Shown here: positions 51,593 through 60,314 of the stretch, in pieces | How the letters are laid out: each line of letters opens with the position of its first letter | How positions within the stretch are numbered: position 1 is the stretch's first letter | Origin: G051132615 sp051132615 | GTDB lineage: Bacteria; Pseudomonadota; Gammaproteobacteria; Burkholderiales; Neisseriaceae | Reading direction: 5' to 3' | DNA length: 64,000 nt | Assembly (NCBI RefSeq): GCF_051132615.1 | Contig: NZ_CP152375.1 | Coordinates: forward strand, 1,054,001 to 1,118,000 | The notes under the pieces: generated by a model | Databases searched by the model: none | What the model was told of the DNA's origin: nothing | The model's input: only the letters and a program-made list of their open reading frames with translations | Position numbers and translations under genes: made by a program

Positions 51593-51612
51593 TTTGGTTC
51601 AAAACAAATGGG

Positions 51613-52761
51613 TTATCTATCTACATCAACATCAAATAAAGACGGTTGCTTCGTACCTTGAGATATCTCTTGTATTTGATTTTGATAAAAGTTAAGCTGG
51701 GATTGCTGTTTGGCTGCATCTGATAAGCCAAGTGTGGCTTTGTCCATAAAAGATTCTAAGGTTTGCCTGTACTGCTGTTCTTTGGCAGGAAGTAAGCCAC
51801 TTTGTTGATGAAATGTTTCTTTTAGATTCATGATGTCCCGTTGAACAACATGGTTTCGCTCAAATGATTGAATATAGTCCTTCATTCTTTGTGCATCTTT
51901 TGAGGCATACACAATTTCCATAGGATCATCTTTGAGTACCTGAATCCATGATTGAACATAGGCTGCATGTTGGCCAATATCATGAGGTAAACCTAATTCA
52001 CGTGAGAGCATTAAAGAGGTGATTTCAGCTCTCAATTCTTCTTTTGCATAGTTTTCTGAGCCGAATTTACCTGTTAAGTCACGATCCATCCTTGAGGGGT
52101 GGCCTGTCCAATGGCCAAGTTCATGTAGTGCTGTAGCATAATAAAACGCTTGGCTGGGAAACTGCCCCTTTTCTGGTAAGTTGATCATGTCAGAATCAGG
52201 GTTATAGGATGGATGGTACAAAGGATGTACATCAATACGGGCTTTTGAAGCCAATAATATAGCCTCCGCCTTTTCACTTGGCTCCCAATCATATTGAACA
52301 GGTTTTCTGTCATACTCAGGGATGCCCTCAATTTGCTCACCATTAAACACAGTAAATGATTTGATGATGGGTTGAGGCAATACAGCATATTCTTTCACGG
52401 TATTGCCATCCGCATCAAGAACAGGCTTATTTTGTTCATCTCGTTTGGTTTTTTCTACATGAGTAATCAGCCTGATCAGACCCACGCCTTTTTCACCTTT
52501 CCGTACCTGTGCATCAACCGATTGGGCCTGTTTGTATGTCATCCAACGCGGATCATCATACATTTGCATCATCAGCATTAAATTATTGGTGCCAGAGTAA
52601 ACATTGCCTGTAATATGGTTGTAGGGTAAATCAAATCCTTGATCAGGTGTCCAAGGACGTTGCCAAGGTGCTGTGCCCGCTTGAAGGTGTTTGATTAACT
52701 CGTTGGCCACATTTTCGGCATATTCTTGCCCTTTGTTTTTCTTACTTTCTTTGGTATTCAT
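51613..52761 (-). CDS. ardC: ArdC-like antirestriction protein
   Basis: This 382-residue protein coats incoming single strands and shields them from host restriction. The N-terminal ssDNA-binding domain (APWQRPWTPDQGFDLPYNHI, then GVGLIRLI) and a zincin domain with ALHELGHWTGH (HExxH at about residue 212) are both visible. The family is common in the leading region of transfer elements. Confidence 0.92.
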   Translation of the reverse strand: MNTKESKKNKGQEYAENVANELIKHLQAGTAPWQRPWTPDQGFDLPYNHITGNVYSGTNNLMLMMQMYDDPRWMTYKQAQSVDAQVRKGEKGVGLIRLITHVEKTKRDEQNKPVLDADGNTVKEYAVLPQPIIKSFTVFNGEQIEGIPEYDRKPVQYDWEPSEKAEAILLASKARIDVHPLYHPSYNPDSDMINLPEKGQFPSQAFYYATALHELGHWTGHPSRMDRDLTGKFGSENYAKEELRAEITSLMLSRELGLPHDIGQHAAYVQSWIQVLKDDPMEIVYASKDAQRMKDYIQSFERNHVVQRDIMNLKETFHQQSGLLPAKEQQYRQTLESFMDKATLGLSDAAKQQSQLNFYQNQIQEISQGTKQPSLFDVDVDR

Positions 52762-52829
52762 TTATTTACCTTCCAATAAACAAAAAAAGCCCCTGAATAA
52801 AAAATCAGGGGCTAAGTTAATGGGTAAAA

Positions 52830-53048
52830 TTACTGGTTGTTGTGTTCTTGCCAGCCAGATAAGGTTAATATGTTTTTGACAATCTCTGGTGTATCTGGAT
52901 GCTCCAGATAGGCTTTCATTTCTTCATAAGACTGTTGAGCCTGCCAATAATCACTGATCTGCTCATCGGTCATTTGCGCGAACGCCATACGTTCATCTTC
53001 AGTAAAATTAAATGTTTCATCTTCAAAAATATGTAATTGATTGTTCAT
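52830..53048 (-). CDS. Small acidic protein, unknown
   Basis: This 72-residue acidic protein (FNFTEDERMAFAQMTDEQIS, then SYEEMKAYLEHPD) has no family that I recognise. A GAAAGGTAATC ribosome site precedes the ATG. DNA-mimic antirestriction proteins are acidic like this, so this is one possible role beside ardC. Confidence 0.55.
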   Translation of the reverse strand: MNNQLHIFEDETFNFTEDERMAFAQMTDEQISDYWQAQQSYEEMKAYLEHPDTPEIVKNILTLSGWQEHNNQ

Positions 53049-53068
53049 ATTGATTACCTTTCTATTTC

Positions 53069-53206
53069 TTAATCTTGGTTTTTATCTTGAGTTGATGTTT
53101 TATTATATTCACTAAAATAATCGAGTAAAAAAGCAATAATGATCCCAAAAACATAACAGAAGGAAACCAAAATAAAAAAATAATAAATAAATTTAGAAAT
53201 ATCCAT
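53069..53206 (-). CDS. 45-residue membrane microprotein
   Basis: ATG 53206 has TAGGATTA nine bases upstream. The product is MDISKFIYYFFILVSFCYVF, then GIIIAFLLDYFSEYNK and a hydrophilic end (TSTQDKNQD): one membrane span. Its end and downstream bases repeat the end of the primase gene (53241-53282), so the gene junction was duplicated. It is unrecognised. Confidence 0.5.
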   Translation of the reverse strand: MDISKFIYYFFILVSFCYVFGIIIAFLLDYFSEYNKTSTQDKNQD

Positions 53207-53242
53207 TTTTAATCCTAATCGTGAAGTTTATTGTCTATTCGA

Positions 53243-55558
53243 TTACCTTTCTACCTCTTGATCTTGGTTTCTATCTTGGGTTTTGTCGGATGCTCGAGTG
53301 TGTTCACCTCTAGGAGAAGGCACTTGTAAAGGCGTGGGAACATCCAATGTTTTACCATTCATCTTGTCAGCCATATGATCATAATAATTCTTCAAGGCAT
53401 TTTGTCTGGCATCTCCTTTTAAATCACGGATCACATCTAGGGTATTGCGCTCAAAGAATTGAAGTTTGGCCTTTTCAGGTTTACTTAATTTAGCCGCTTT
53501 TTTGTCATAAGTGGCTTTTGACGTGGTGACCACATCTGTATCCAGTGCATGGGTTTTGATGTTTTTTGCTTGCACAATCACTTCACTGGGAATCTTACCT
53601 TGGCCAATTTCAGCAAGAGGGACATCAACATCTCTATCAGCCTTGGGTGAGGTTTCAATCTGCCCTGTAGTAGGAATACTGGAGGTAGCCATGATTCTAT
53701 CGGCTTTGGATAAGGCTTCTACATCTGGTTGCCCAGACTTCTTTTCTGAAGCAGGGTTATTTTCCATTGATTTTTGGGTATAAAGGCTGGCTTTTTCTTC
53801 TATACTGTTCAAACTTTGATCTTCACGTAAACGTTCAACCAAAACACGATCAGCTTCAGTTGCCTTATAGCCAGATGTTTTGATCCCTTGGCTTTCGGCC
53901 AACACATACATCATTTGTTTGAACTCTTTTGTACCCGATAATTTAATGGCATCCCACCCCTTGGTTTTAGCCACTTCTAACATATCTTGAGCAATTTGGG
54001 TGTCATTACGTGCAGTAGAAAGCTTCTTACCCTTATCTTCAAATAATACGGTTGTGGCATTATCAGCAGAAAGATATTGCCCATCTGCCACCAGATAACG
54101 TCTCTCCAATCCAGCAGGGGGCATTTTATAGTTCAGATCAGTAATTATTTTTTTGAACTCATCTTGGCTCAAGGGTGGTTTTTCTGCTTCTGTGCTATTT
54201 GGATCAATGCTAGGTATAGGATCAGAAGCTGGCTCTGGTTGTTTTGCTTTTGGTGAGTCCGTATTTTCAGGGAGATTGTCTACCTCTTTTTCAGATGCCG
54301 GTGGTGTCGTGGTTTGAGGCAATATTGTGGGTGCTGGATCCACTGTTTTTTGTACTTTACCTTTTGGTGTCTTTTCCTGAAGGCGAGCCAGATCAGGTTC
54401 AATACTGTTGATCACCTTTTTTGTTGATGCACGTTTGGCTGTTTCCTGAGTTTTTTGCTCAGGTTCTGAAGGTATTAAAAAAGCTGCTTGTTCAGCAGCT
54501 TGTGGTTCATTTTGTGGTGCAATGTTTTTGGTTGGATTGTCCATAATGGGTATTGAGTCCTTATTGAGTACATTTTTAAGCTGATCCAGCCCCTCAAGTG
54601 CATGAAGATCATTAAAATCAGAAGGTGATTTACCTTCGCCATATTGTTGCTGATAATGTTGAATCTGCTCTTCAGTAAACTGAGGACAAATTACACGGGC
54701 GTTGTCACCCAATATCTGTGCTGCTTCTGTTGCTTTCGTTAGTCCCTTATTATCAGGATCATTATCCGCTGCCAGTATAATTTCGGTATTTGGGTAATGA
54801 GGTTTGAGGTTTTCAGCAACACGAACAAGATTGCCTGCATCAAAAGCCACGAGGACAGGTTGACCTGTTGCTTCATAGATGGATGCAGCAGTGGCAAAAC
54901 CTTCAGCCATATAGAATCCATCCACCATCTTTTTTGCATCGCCAATCAAACTATAACTGCCTTCCTTTTGACCATCGCCCATATAACGTTTTGAGCCATC
55001 CTGATTGATAAACTGAAGGGACACAATTTCCTTATTCTGGTACATAGGAATAATCAGATTTTGATTATCTTTGTACAGGTTCTGCTTAATACCCTTAATA
55101 CACTCAGGATCAGTGATGCTTTTTGCCTGTAAGTAAGGATGGGCTAATTGAGCTGAAACGGCTTTTTGCCAGATATACTGTGCTTTTTGCTTGGTAACCT
55201 CTTGCGCTTGCTTTTGTGCTTCAATCGCTTGAAGGCGTTTTTGTTCTGCTTCAGCCTGTCTTTTGGCAATCTCTTCAGCAGATGGGGCTACAGTAGGTTT
55301 TGTCGGTTGGTAGCCATTTTGCATGGCTGTGTAAAACAGGGTGTTGATCCGAACATGACCTGATTTTAAGCTCTTCCAAGTAGCTTGGGCTGCTCTGGCA
55401 TTGTAGTTTTGTGCAGAAGAAGACCATTGATCCCATATCGGGAAACCTTCTTCACCCAGTTCATCTTTAAGTGCCGCCCCCATTTTGAGCCATAAATCCC
55501 GATCATGGGAATCAACATAATCTAAGGCTGTACGTATTTCATTTGTAGTAGACATCAT
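53243..55558 (-). CDS. Toprim DNA primase with LPD7-like domain
   Basis: This 771-residue protein probably primes the transferred strand. Residues 1-80 match the PriCT_2-like part (ALDYVDSHDRDLWLKMGAAL). Residues 130-330 form a Toprim region: DGFYMAEGFATAASIYEATG with the Glu and EIILAADNDPDNKGLTKA with the Asp-x-Asp. After a disordered Pro-rich linker (about 350-465), residues 465-590 resemble LPD7 (GLERRYLVADGQYLSA, WDAIKLSGTKEFKQMMYVLA), seen in transferred plasmid proteins. The last part is basic and low in order. Confidence 0.85.
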   Translation of the reverse strand: MMSTTNEIRTALDYVDSHDRDLWLKMGAALKDELGEEGFPIWDQWSSSAQNYNARAAQATWKSLKSGHVRINTLFYTAMQNGYQPTKPTVAPSAEEIAKRQAEAEQKRLQAIEAQKQAQEVTKQKAQYIWQKAVSAQLAHPYLQAKSITDPECIKGIKQNLYKDNQNLIIPMYQNKEIVSLQFINQDGSKRYMGDGQKEGSYSLIGDAKKMVDGFYMAEGFATAASIYEATGQPVLVAFDAGNLVRVAENLKPHYPNTEIILAADNDPDNKGLTKATEAAQILGDNARVICPQFTEEQIQHYQQQYGEGKSPSDFNDLHALEGLDQLKNVLNKDSIPIMDNPTKNIAPQNEPQAAEQAAFLIPSEPEQKTQETAKRASTKKVINSIEPDLARLQEKTPKGKVQKTVDPAPTILPQTTTPPASEKEVDNLPENTDSPKAKQPEPASDPIPSIDPNSTEAEKPPLSQDEFKKIITDLNYKMPPAGLERRYLVADGQYLSADNATTVLFEDKGKKLSTARNDTQIAQDMLEVAKTKGWDAIKLSGTKEFKQMMYVLAESQGIKTSGYKATEADRVLVERLREDQSLNSIEEKASLYTQKSMENNPASEKKSGQPDVEALSKADRIMATSSIPTTGQIETSPKADRDVDVPLAEIGQGKIPSEVIVQAKNIKTHALDTDVVTTSKATYDKKAAKLSKPEKAKLQFFERNTLDVIRDLKGDARQNALKNYYDHMADKMNGKTLDVPTPLQVPSPRGEHTRASDKTQDRNQDQEVER

Positions 55559-55654
55559 AGAACCTCACTAATCAATAAAATAGGTTAGTTAAGAAAAAAA
55601 TATTGAAAAATAATGAATAAAATAAGAAAAATAGATAATACTGTTACTGTGTAT

Positions 55655-57610
55655 TTAACCAGCTTGCATCAAACGAGAAATAATCGGCATAGAATCCACA
55701 CCCAAATTATTTTTTACTGATTGTGCCAATGCACTGATAAACTCAGGTGGACTGTCAGGGCGAACCAAACTTTTGATCATTTCTTCAAATAATACAGAAG
55801 CATTGCTGGTATCGGCTAAATCGACTGTCTCCAGTTCTTCAGGCGCAATAGGCTCAGGTTGTTCTACAGCTTGAGTAATATTGACAAACAACTCAGGTAT
55901 TTCAGGTAAAGCCATTGATACGCGTGGTTTAAAGACCTCATCCTCATAATAAATAATCTTCTTGGCAAGAATCGGACGTGAGCTGGTCATACTGATAATA
56001 CAATCTGTTCTAGGCATGATTTTTAACTCATCAGGATTGAGTACTGCACGGCGTTGGTCTGACTGGCTGGTACTGCTTCCCCCTCTGCCTTTTGAGCGCG
56101 ACAGTGATTTAGCCTTATAGGTTTCATAACCGATCATATCGCTGTATTCTTTGGCATCTTGCTGATCCCTTGGTGGGTAAAATATCTGAAGCCCAAAGTT
56201 GGTAAAGAATGTCCTTGTTCCTTCTTTGGTATACAATCTTGTTACCTGTGAAGGGCTTTGAAAAATCAACAATAGCCTTAAATTATACCCCGCAATATAA
56301 GCCACCCCTGATTCAATAATCGGTACAGCACCCAAAGCCGTAAATTCATCCATCAATAAAAGACACTGATATTTTAATGCGGGATTGTTCTCAGGCAGCC
56401 CTTGAGCCACATTAACGCTGATGAGCTGACTAAAAAACAAATTGGTCAAACGACTGAAGGTATCTGTTTCGGTAGGGATCACCCCTAAATAAATGGTCAT
56501 ACGTTGTTTACGCACATCATCCAGATAAAAATCATCACTACTGGTGGCTGCCTCAACCACTGGATCAAGGAAGATAGATAGAGGAGCTGTGACCGTTGCC
56601 AGAATATCTGATCCTGTCTTAGCATTGCCATTGGCAAAACCCAATAATAAAGTGGTGCATTGGCTGGACAATAATTGACCACTATTATGCCGCCTCTCCA
56701 TCTCTTTGATGATCCATTCAGATAAAGGATCACCATTTTTAGGTACGGTTAAACGAAACAGATTGGTTAACGTTGTGTGCCTGCCTGATTCTCCCTCAGT
56801 CTCAATCATATACAGCAGTAAACCCACAAACAGCTTTTGAGCTGATTCAGTAAAGAAAGTGCTGTTACTGCTGTCCCTAGTCGATTTCGGATACAAAATA
56901 GTGGCAATATTCATGGCATCCTTATAGGTATACACAGGATTACGGCGCACATAAGTTAATGGATTCCAACGATGACTCACCAGTGGCGCATGGGGTCGTG
57001 TTTCATGTTCGGGTGTTCTGCCCGCAGGGTTAAATAAAAACACCCTATGTCCATGTTTGTGTCTAAAACCAGCCGTTAATAAGTAGTTCTCCAGCTTCGG
57101 ATCAAACACCACCATAGAATCCCGATAATGCAAGCAATTGGGGATCACGATCCCCACCCCTTTACCAGAACGAGTAGGGGCGGCTAAAAAGGCAAACTCA
57201 TTACTGCTCCAGCGTAAAAACTTACCATTATATTTACCCACTAAAATATCAGGTTTTTCATGCTTAAGTGCCAATAATCCTGATTGATTCATTTCCATTG
57301 GGTTCGCAAAACGAGCAGAACCATGTAGTTCTCGTTTGGGTTTAACCAGCATGGCCGCCAGTAACATAATGCTGGGTAAAATCCCCATCGCCACAGAAAC
57401 AGCTAGCGAGATATAAATATTTTGCTGAACTGCTTCAGAATATCGTTCCATCTGTCCCAATGCACTTATCAGCAATAAAGGTGACCATGTAAACTCAATA
57501 TCCAGTAGAAAACTCAATAAAAAACTGCCTGCAAATTGGCCAATGGCTAAAAACACCAAAGTGACCATTAAGATCAATATAACCATATTGCCTTTTTTAG
57601 GAGTACTCAT
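55655..57610 (-). CDS. virD4: VirD4/TraG coupling ATPase
   Basis: This 651-residue membrane ATPase brings the relaxosome to the channel. Two membrane spans lie near residues 8-35 and 60-88. The motor has Walker A in AAPTRSGKGVG (about residue 140) and Walker B in LLLMDEFTALG. An IncP TraG-type arrangement follows. Its start overlaps the SSB stop (ATGA). Confidence 0.93.
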   Translation of the reverse strand: MSTPKKGNMVILILMVTLVFLAIGQFAGSFLLSFLLDIEFTWSPLLLISALGQMERYSEAVQQNIYISLAVSVAMGILPSIMLLAAMLVKPKRELHGSARFANPMEMNQSGLLALKHEKPDILVGKYNGKFLRWSSNEFAFLAAPTRSGKGVGIVIPNCLHYRDSMVVFDPKLENYLLTAGFRHKHGHRVFLFNPAGRTPEHETRPHAPLVSHRWNPLTYVRRNPVYTYKDAMNIATILYPKSTRDSSNSTFFTESAQKLFVGLLLYMIETEGESGRHTTLTNLFRLTVPKNGDPLSEWIIKEMERRHNSGQLLSSQCTTLLLGFANGNAKTGSDILATVTAPLSIFLDPVVEAATSSDDFYLDDVRKQRMTIYLGVIPTETDTFSRLTNLFFSQLISVNVAQGLPENNPALKYQCLLLMDEFTALGAVPIIESGVAYIAGYNLRLLLIFQSPSQVTRLYTKEGTRTFFTNFGLQIFYPPRDQQDAKEYSDMIGYETYKAKSLSRSKGRGGSSTSQSDQRRAVLNPDELKIMPRTDCIISMTSSRPILAKKIIYYEDEVFKPRVSMALPEIPELFVNITQAVEQPEPIAPEELETVDLADTSNASVLFEEMIKSLVRPDSPPEFISALAQSVKNNLGVDSMPIISRLMQAG

Positions 57611-57969
57611 TGTGCCTCCTCTTTGGCTTCAGTTTGTTTATTGGTACGGATCATCTCCATCTGATCCACAATGATTTCAAATACACGGATGGTTTCTGTG
57701 TCTTTTTGATAGGTGCGAGAACGTAATTTACCGTGTACCTGAATACAATCCCCCTTTTGCATATACTGACAAACCAGCTCTGCTTGTTTACGATATAAAA
57801 TGGCGGTAAACCATTCGGTTGATTCTCTTGCCTCGCCTGATTTACTGTCTTTCCAGTTTTCAGAATAAGCAATGGATATTGTGGTGGTGGGTGTACCATC
57901 AGCAAAGTAACGCAACTCTGGTGTTTTACCAAGGTTACCCATAACAGACATTTTATTAAGATATGGCAT
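57607..57969 (-). CDS. ssb: Single-stranded DNA-binding protein
   Basis: This protein (120 residues from ATG 57969, AGGAGAA upstream) has the OB fold of SSB: MSVMGNLGKTPELRYFADGT, STEWFTAILYRKQAELVCQY, and KGDCIQVHGKLRSRTYQ. The usual acidic tip for partner binding is absent (it ends AKEEAQ), which is common in plasmid versions. It protects transferred single strands. Confidence 0.88.
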   Translation of the reverse strand: MPYLNKMSVMGNLGKTPELRYFADGTPTTTISIAYSENWKDSKSGEARESTEWFTAILYRKQAELVCQYMQKGDCIQVHGKLRSRTYQKDTETIRVFEIIVDQMEMIRTNKQTEAKEEAQ

Positions 57970-58026
57970 GATGCTTCTCCTATAATATAGTTTGAAAATT
58001 AAATTTAATACACCGAAAGAAAAAAG

Positions 58027-58296
58027 ATGAACAAAGCTGATCAACGCATCACTGAGCTAGAAGACCGACTCAATAACTTACAAAGCTTATCTGGCGGCAT
58101 CTTGAAACTGCTGTTTTTATCGTTGTCGTATCACACACAAAATAGCTCTTTAACTGAAGAACAAAAGGCAACGATTAAAGAAAAAATAACAAAGCTTTTA
58201 GAAAATAATGAACCAGTATTACTGGATATATTTATGGATGAAATCCAATATGCAGAAGAGCTAACTGAGATTATTCACACTATGGATTTACCTTAA
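58027..58296 (+). CDS. Small helical protein, unknown
   Basis: This 89-residue acidic protein runs against its neighbours and starts 57 bases from the ssb start. It begins with a coiled coil (ADQRITELEDRLNNLQSLSG) and a short hydrophobic part. No family recognised. Plus-strand genes are rare here, so it may have its own promoter. Confidence 0.5.
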   Translation: MNKADQRITELEDRLNNLQSLSGGILKLLFLSLSYHTQNSSLTEEQKATIKEKITKLLENNEPVLLDIFMDEIQYAEELTEIIHTMDLP

Positions 58297-58626
58297 GGTT
58301 TCCAGAATCTTGTTCAGATTCTGTTTGGCTACTTGAGGAGAAGTTTTATTCTGCCTTTCTACCCCATTACTTGCACGCGAAGAAACAACAGACATCAGCG
58401 CATATTGGCTATTGAGATAGTTCAAAATCAACCCTTCTAACTCATCAACCCGATTAAGTGCTTCCTTCAGTTTGATGTTTCTGTCCTCAAGAGTAGATGA
58501 TAACCTTTGGTATTCAGTCACACAACGCAGTAATGTTTTACTGCCTGCTGATTCTCCTAAAAGTTGTTGTGCTTGTTCAATGATCTGATCTTGTTCGTCA
58601 GTTGTTCTGATGGTTAATGTACCCAT
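58288..58626 (-). CDS. Ribbon-helix-helix-like protein with coiled coil
   Basis: This 112-residue protein (ATG 58626 with AAGGA) starts with TLTIRTTDEQDQIIEQAQQL, the strand and helix of a ribbon-helix-helix, then a coiled coil. Its layout is like the small oriT- or promoter-binding proteins of plasmids. The gap upstream has repeated TTGATGGCAAA words that may be its sites. The overlap with the plus-strand gene is 9 bases. Confidence 0.6.
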   Translation of the reverse strand: MGTLTIRTTDEQDQIIEQAQQLLGESAGSKTLLRCVTEYQRLSSTLEDRNIKLKEALNRVDELEGLILNYLNSQYALMSVVSSRASNGVERQNKTSPQVAKQNLNKILETLR

Positions 58627-58898
58627 ATTAAAAATCCTTTTTGATGGCAAAGTTAAAAAAATAACCAAGAGGTTTTAGTCTAAATTGATGGCAAAATACT
58701 TCGACCAACCAGCTACCTACACAAAAAATTGATGCCAGATTTACTGATCGGAGCAATGATCAATTGTGGAAAATGATAGCAAAATACCAAAAGTATCTTG
58801 GTGCCTGATGTCATATTTGATTGCTTTTTTCCCTTGATACTGTGTATTATAAATAATTATTTTTATTCCCTTATGCTACCTCTTTCTGAAAGTAAATT
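58627..58898. promoter_or_regulatory. Divergent regulatory gap with direct repeats
   Basis: TTGATGGCAAA occurs at 58641-58651 and 58685-58695, and a third near-copy ATGATAGCAAAATAC at 58773-58787 matches the second over 13 of 15 bases. GGTATTTT and AAAAGTATC make weak dyads. The repeats stand before the ribbon-helix-helix gene and the divergent plus-strand gene. They are likely operators or part of an oriT. Confidence 0.5.
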
Positions 58899-59864
58899 AT
58901 GAAAAAGATTAAGATTACTGCGGCCTACTGTGTTCAACTTGATAAGGTAGTTGATATAGAAGAGGCGCACGCAGCATCAATGGAAAGAAATGGTGAAAAA
59001 CTTGATTTTTTTTGCTCCTCAGTTGAATGTCGCCTACAAGAAGTGCCTATTATTGGGGTCAATCATAATGTGCCACTGTCTGAACACAAAAAAGCCATGC
59101 ACTTTCGAGAAAATACATATTACAAACATCACGAAAACTGTGAATGGGTTTTAGCCAACGAATATGCTTTCTATGAAGGAACGCACCAAGGCGAAACACC
59201 TGAAGAAGCTGATATACGCAGAAAGCTGTATACCTCTCTCAAAAATGACTATCTAATCTCAGTCTATGACCCTTATGACCCGAATATCGGTGTAAATTCA
59301 GATGACCCTACGCACACTGTTATAGATCATAAACCGCAGAATTCAGGTGTCAAAAGCCATCAAGACCGTTGTACGGAAGCGATAGAAAAAGTACGTAAAA
59401 CATCTTCATTTTACAAACTGGTTCGCTGCCATCACGAACTATCTGAAGCATTCGAAGTAGATGAGTTCAGGCAATTTCCGCTAAGAGTAGCAGGTGTACA
59501 AACATCTTGGTACGACTATTTCAAAGTATTTACATATGTTTGGAACCAGCCAGATTTTAATGGCATTATGTATGGCTATATCTCTAAAAATATAAAATCA
59601 TATGGCAAAGGCTACAGTATCTATATGGGTGCCAAAATCAATGAACGGAGTGTTTCTATTTACATTTCGTCCGAGCAAATAACAAACTATCGATCACGAC
59701 GTGAGCTCATTGATGTGTTAGAGAATGCTAATAAATTTGACAAAATTAATGCATATTTTATTCCAGATGCAATTGAGTTGGTTACAACCCCTTCAGGAAA
59801 AGAGGTTTATCAAATAAGAATAGCTGATTTACGCAATTTAAGACTGGTAGGTACAGTCAAATAA
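58899..59864 (+). CDS. Protein with CoiA-like zinc finger, unknown
   Basis: This 321-residue protein has a cysteine/histidine pattern at residues 39-81 (FFCSSVEC, AMHFRENTY, HHENCEW) like the N-terminal zinc ribbon of CoiA-type proteins. I find no nuclease motif in the rest (YDPYDPNIGVNSDDP and the beta-rich YSIYMGAKINERSVSIYIS). It is transcribed away from the transfer genes, like cargo. It might bind DNA or RNA, but the function is unknown. Confidence 0.5.
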   Translation: MKKIKITAAYCVQLDKVVDIEEAHAASMERNGEKLDFFCSSVECRLQEVPIIGVNHNVPLSEHKKAMHFRENTYYKHHENCEWVLANEYAFYEGTHQGETPEEADIRRKLYTSLKNDYLISVYDPYDPNIGVNSDDPTHTVIDHKPQNSGVKSHQDRCTEAIEKVRKTSSFYKLVRCHHELSEAFEVDEFRQFPLRVAGVQTSWYDYFKVFTYVWNQPDFNGIMYGYISKNIKSYGKGYSIYMGAKINERSVSIYISSEQITNYRSRRELIDVLENANKFDKINAYFIPDAIELVTTPSGKEVYQIRIADLRNLRLVGTVK

Positions 59865-59865
59865 C

Positions 59866-60243
59866 TTAATAGTAAACGAGTGCGCCATTCTCCTTATTTT
59901 CCATAACATTTTTTAAATTAAATGTACTGATAAGAAAATTGAGAATTCCGATTGCATCAATACCATCAATTACGTCAATATCCACCGTATTGTACATGGG
60001 CTCCCAACGACTGATATTGGTACTGCCAATCGTTAGGCTACAATATTTTTCATTAAATCCAATCATATCAACTGCAAAACACTGAATTTTATCCTGATCA
60101 GTCCGATACATGGAGAAAGATAATGCCTTTAGGCCATCTAAGTGAGATTGAATATATTCACTTAATTCATTTAGATGTTTTTTCCCCATTTCTGTCGGCT
60201 CATCTTCTACAAGTGACTTATTAAATATAAATTCTTTACTCAT
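59866..60243 (-). CDS. Unknown protein, 125 residues
   Basis: This acidic protein (MSKEFIFNKSLVEDEPTEMG) has no motif that I recognise. It lies between a T4SS terminator and the zinc-finger gene, with an AAGGAAATAAAC ribosome site. It converges with the plus-strand gene and leaves only one base between stops. Confidence 0.5.
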   Translation of the reverse strand: MSKEFIFNKSLVEDEPTEMGKKHLNELSEYIQSHLDGLKALSFSMYRTDQDKIQCFAVDMIGFNEKYCSLTIGSTNISRWEPMYNTVDIDVIDGIDAIGILNFLISTFNLKNVMENKENGALVYY

Positions 60244-60260
60244 GTTTATTTCCTTTTGAT

Positions 60261-60282
60261 AAAAAACGACCAGTTATGGTCG
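60261..60282 (-). terminator. Terminator of the virB operon
   Basis: On the minus strand CGACC, a six-base loop and GGTCG (60267-60282) are followed by TTTTTT. It lies about 30 bases after virB11 and ends the T4SS transcript. Confidence 0.8.
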
Positions 60283-60314
60283 AAAAGTGTGCCACTAGGT
60301 TGTTGGTAAAAAAA

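Noticed and set aside
53511..53783. 90-residue plus-strand frame opposite the primase
   Set aside because: Antisense shadow, no ribosome site.
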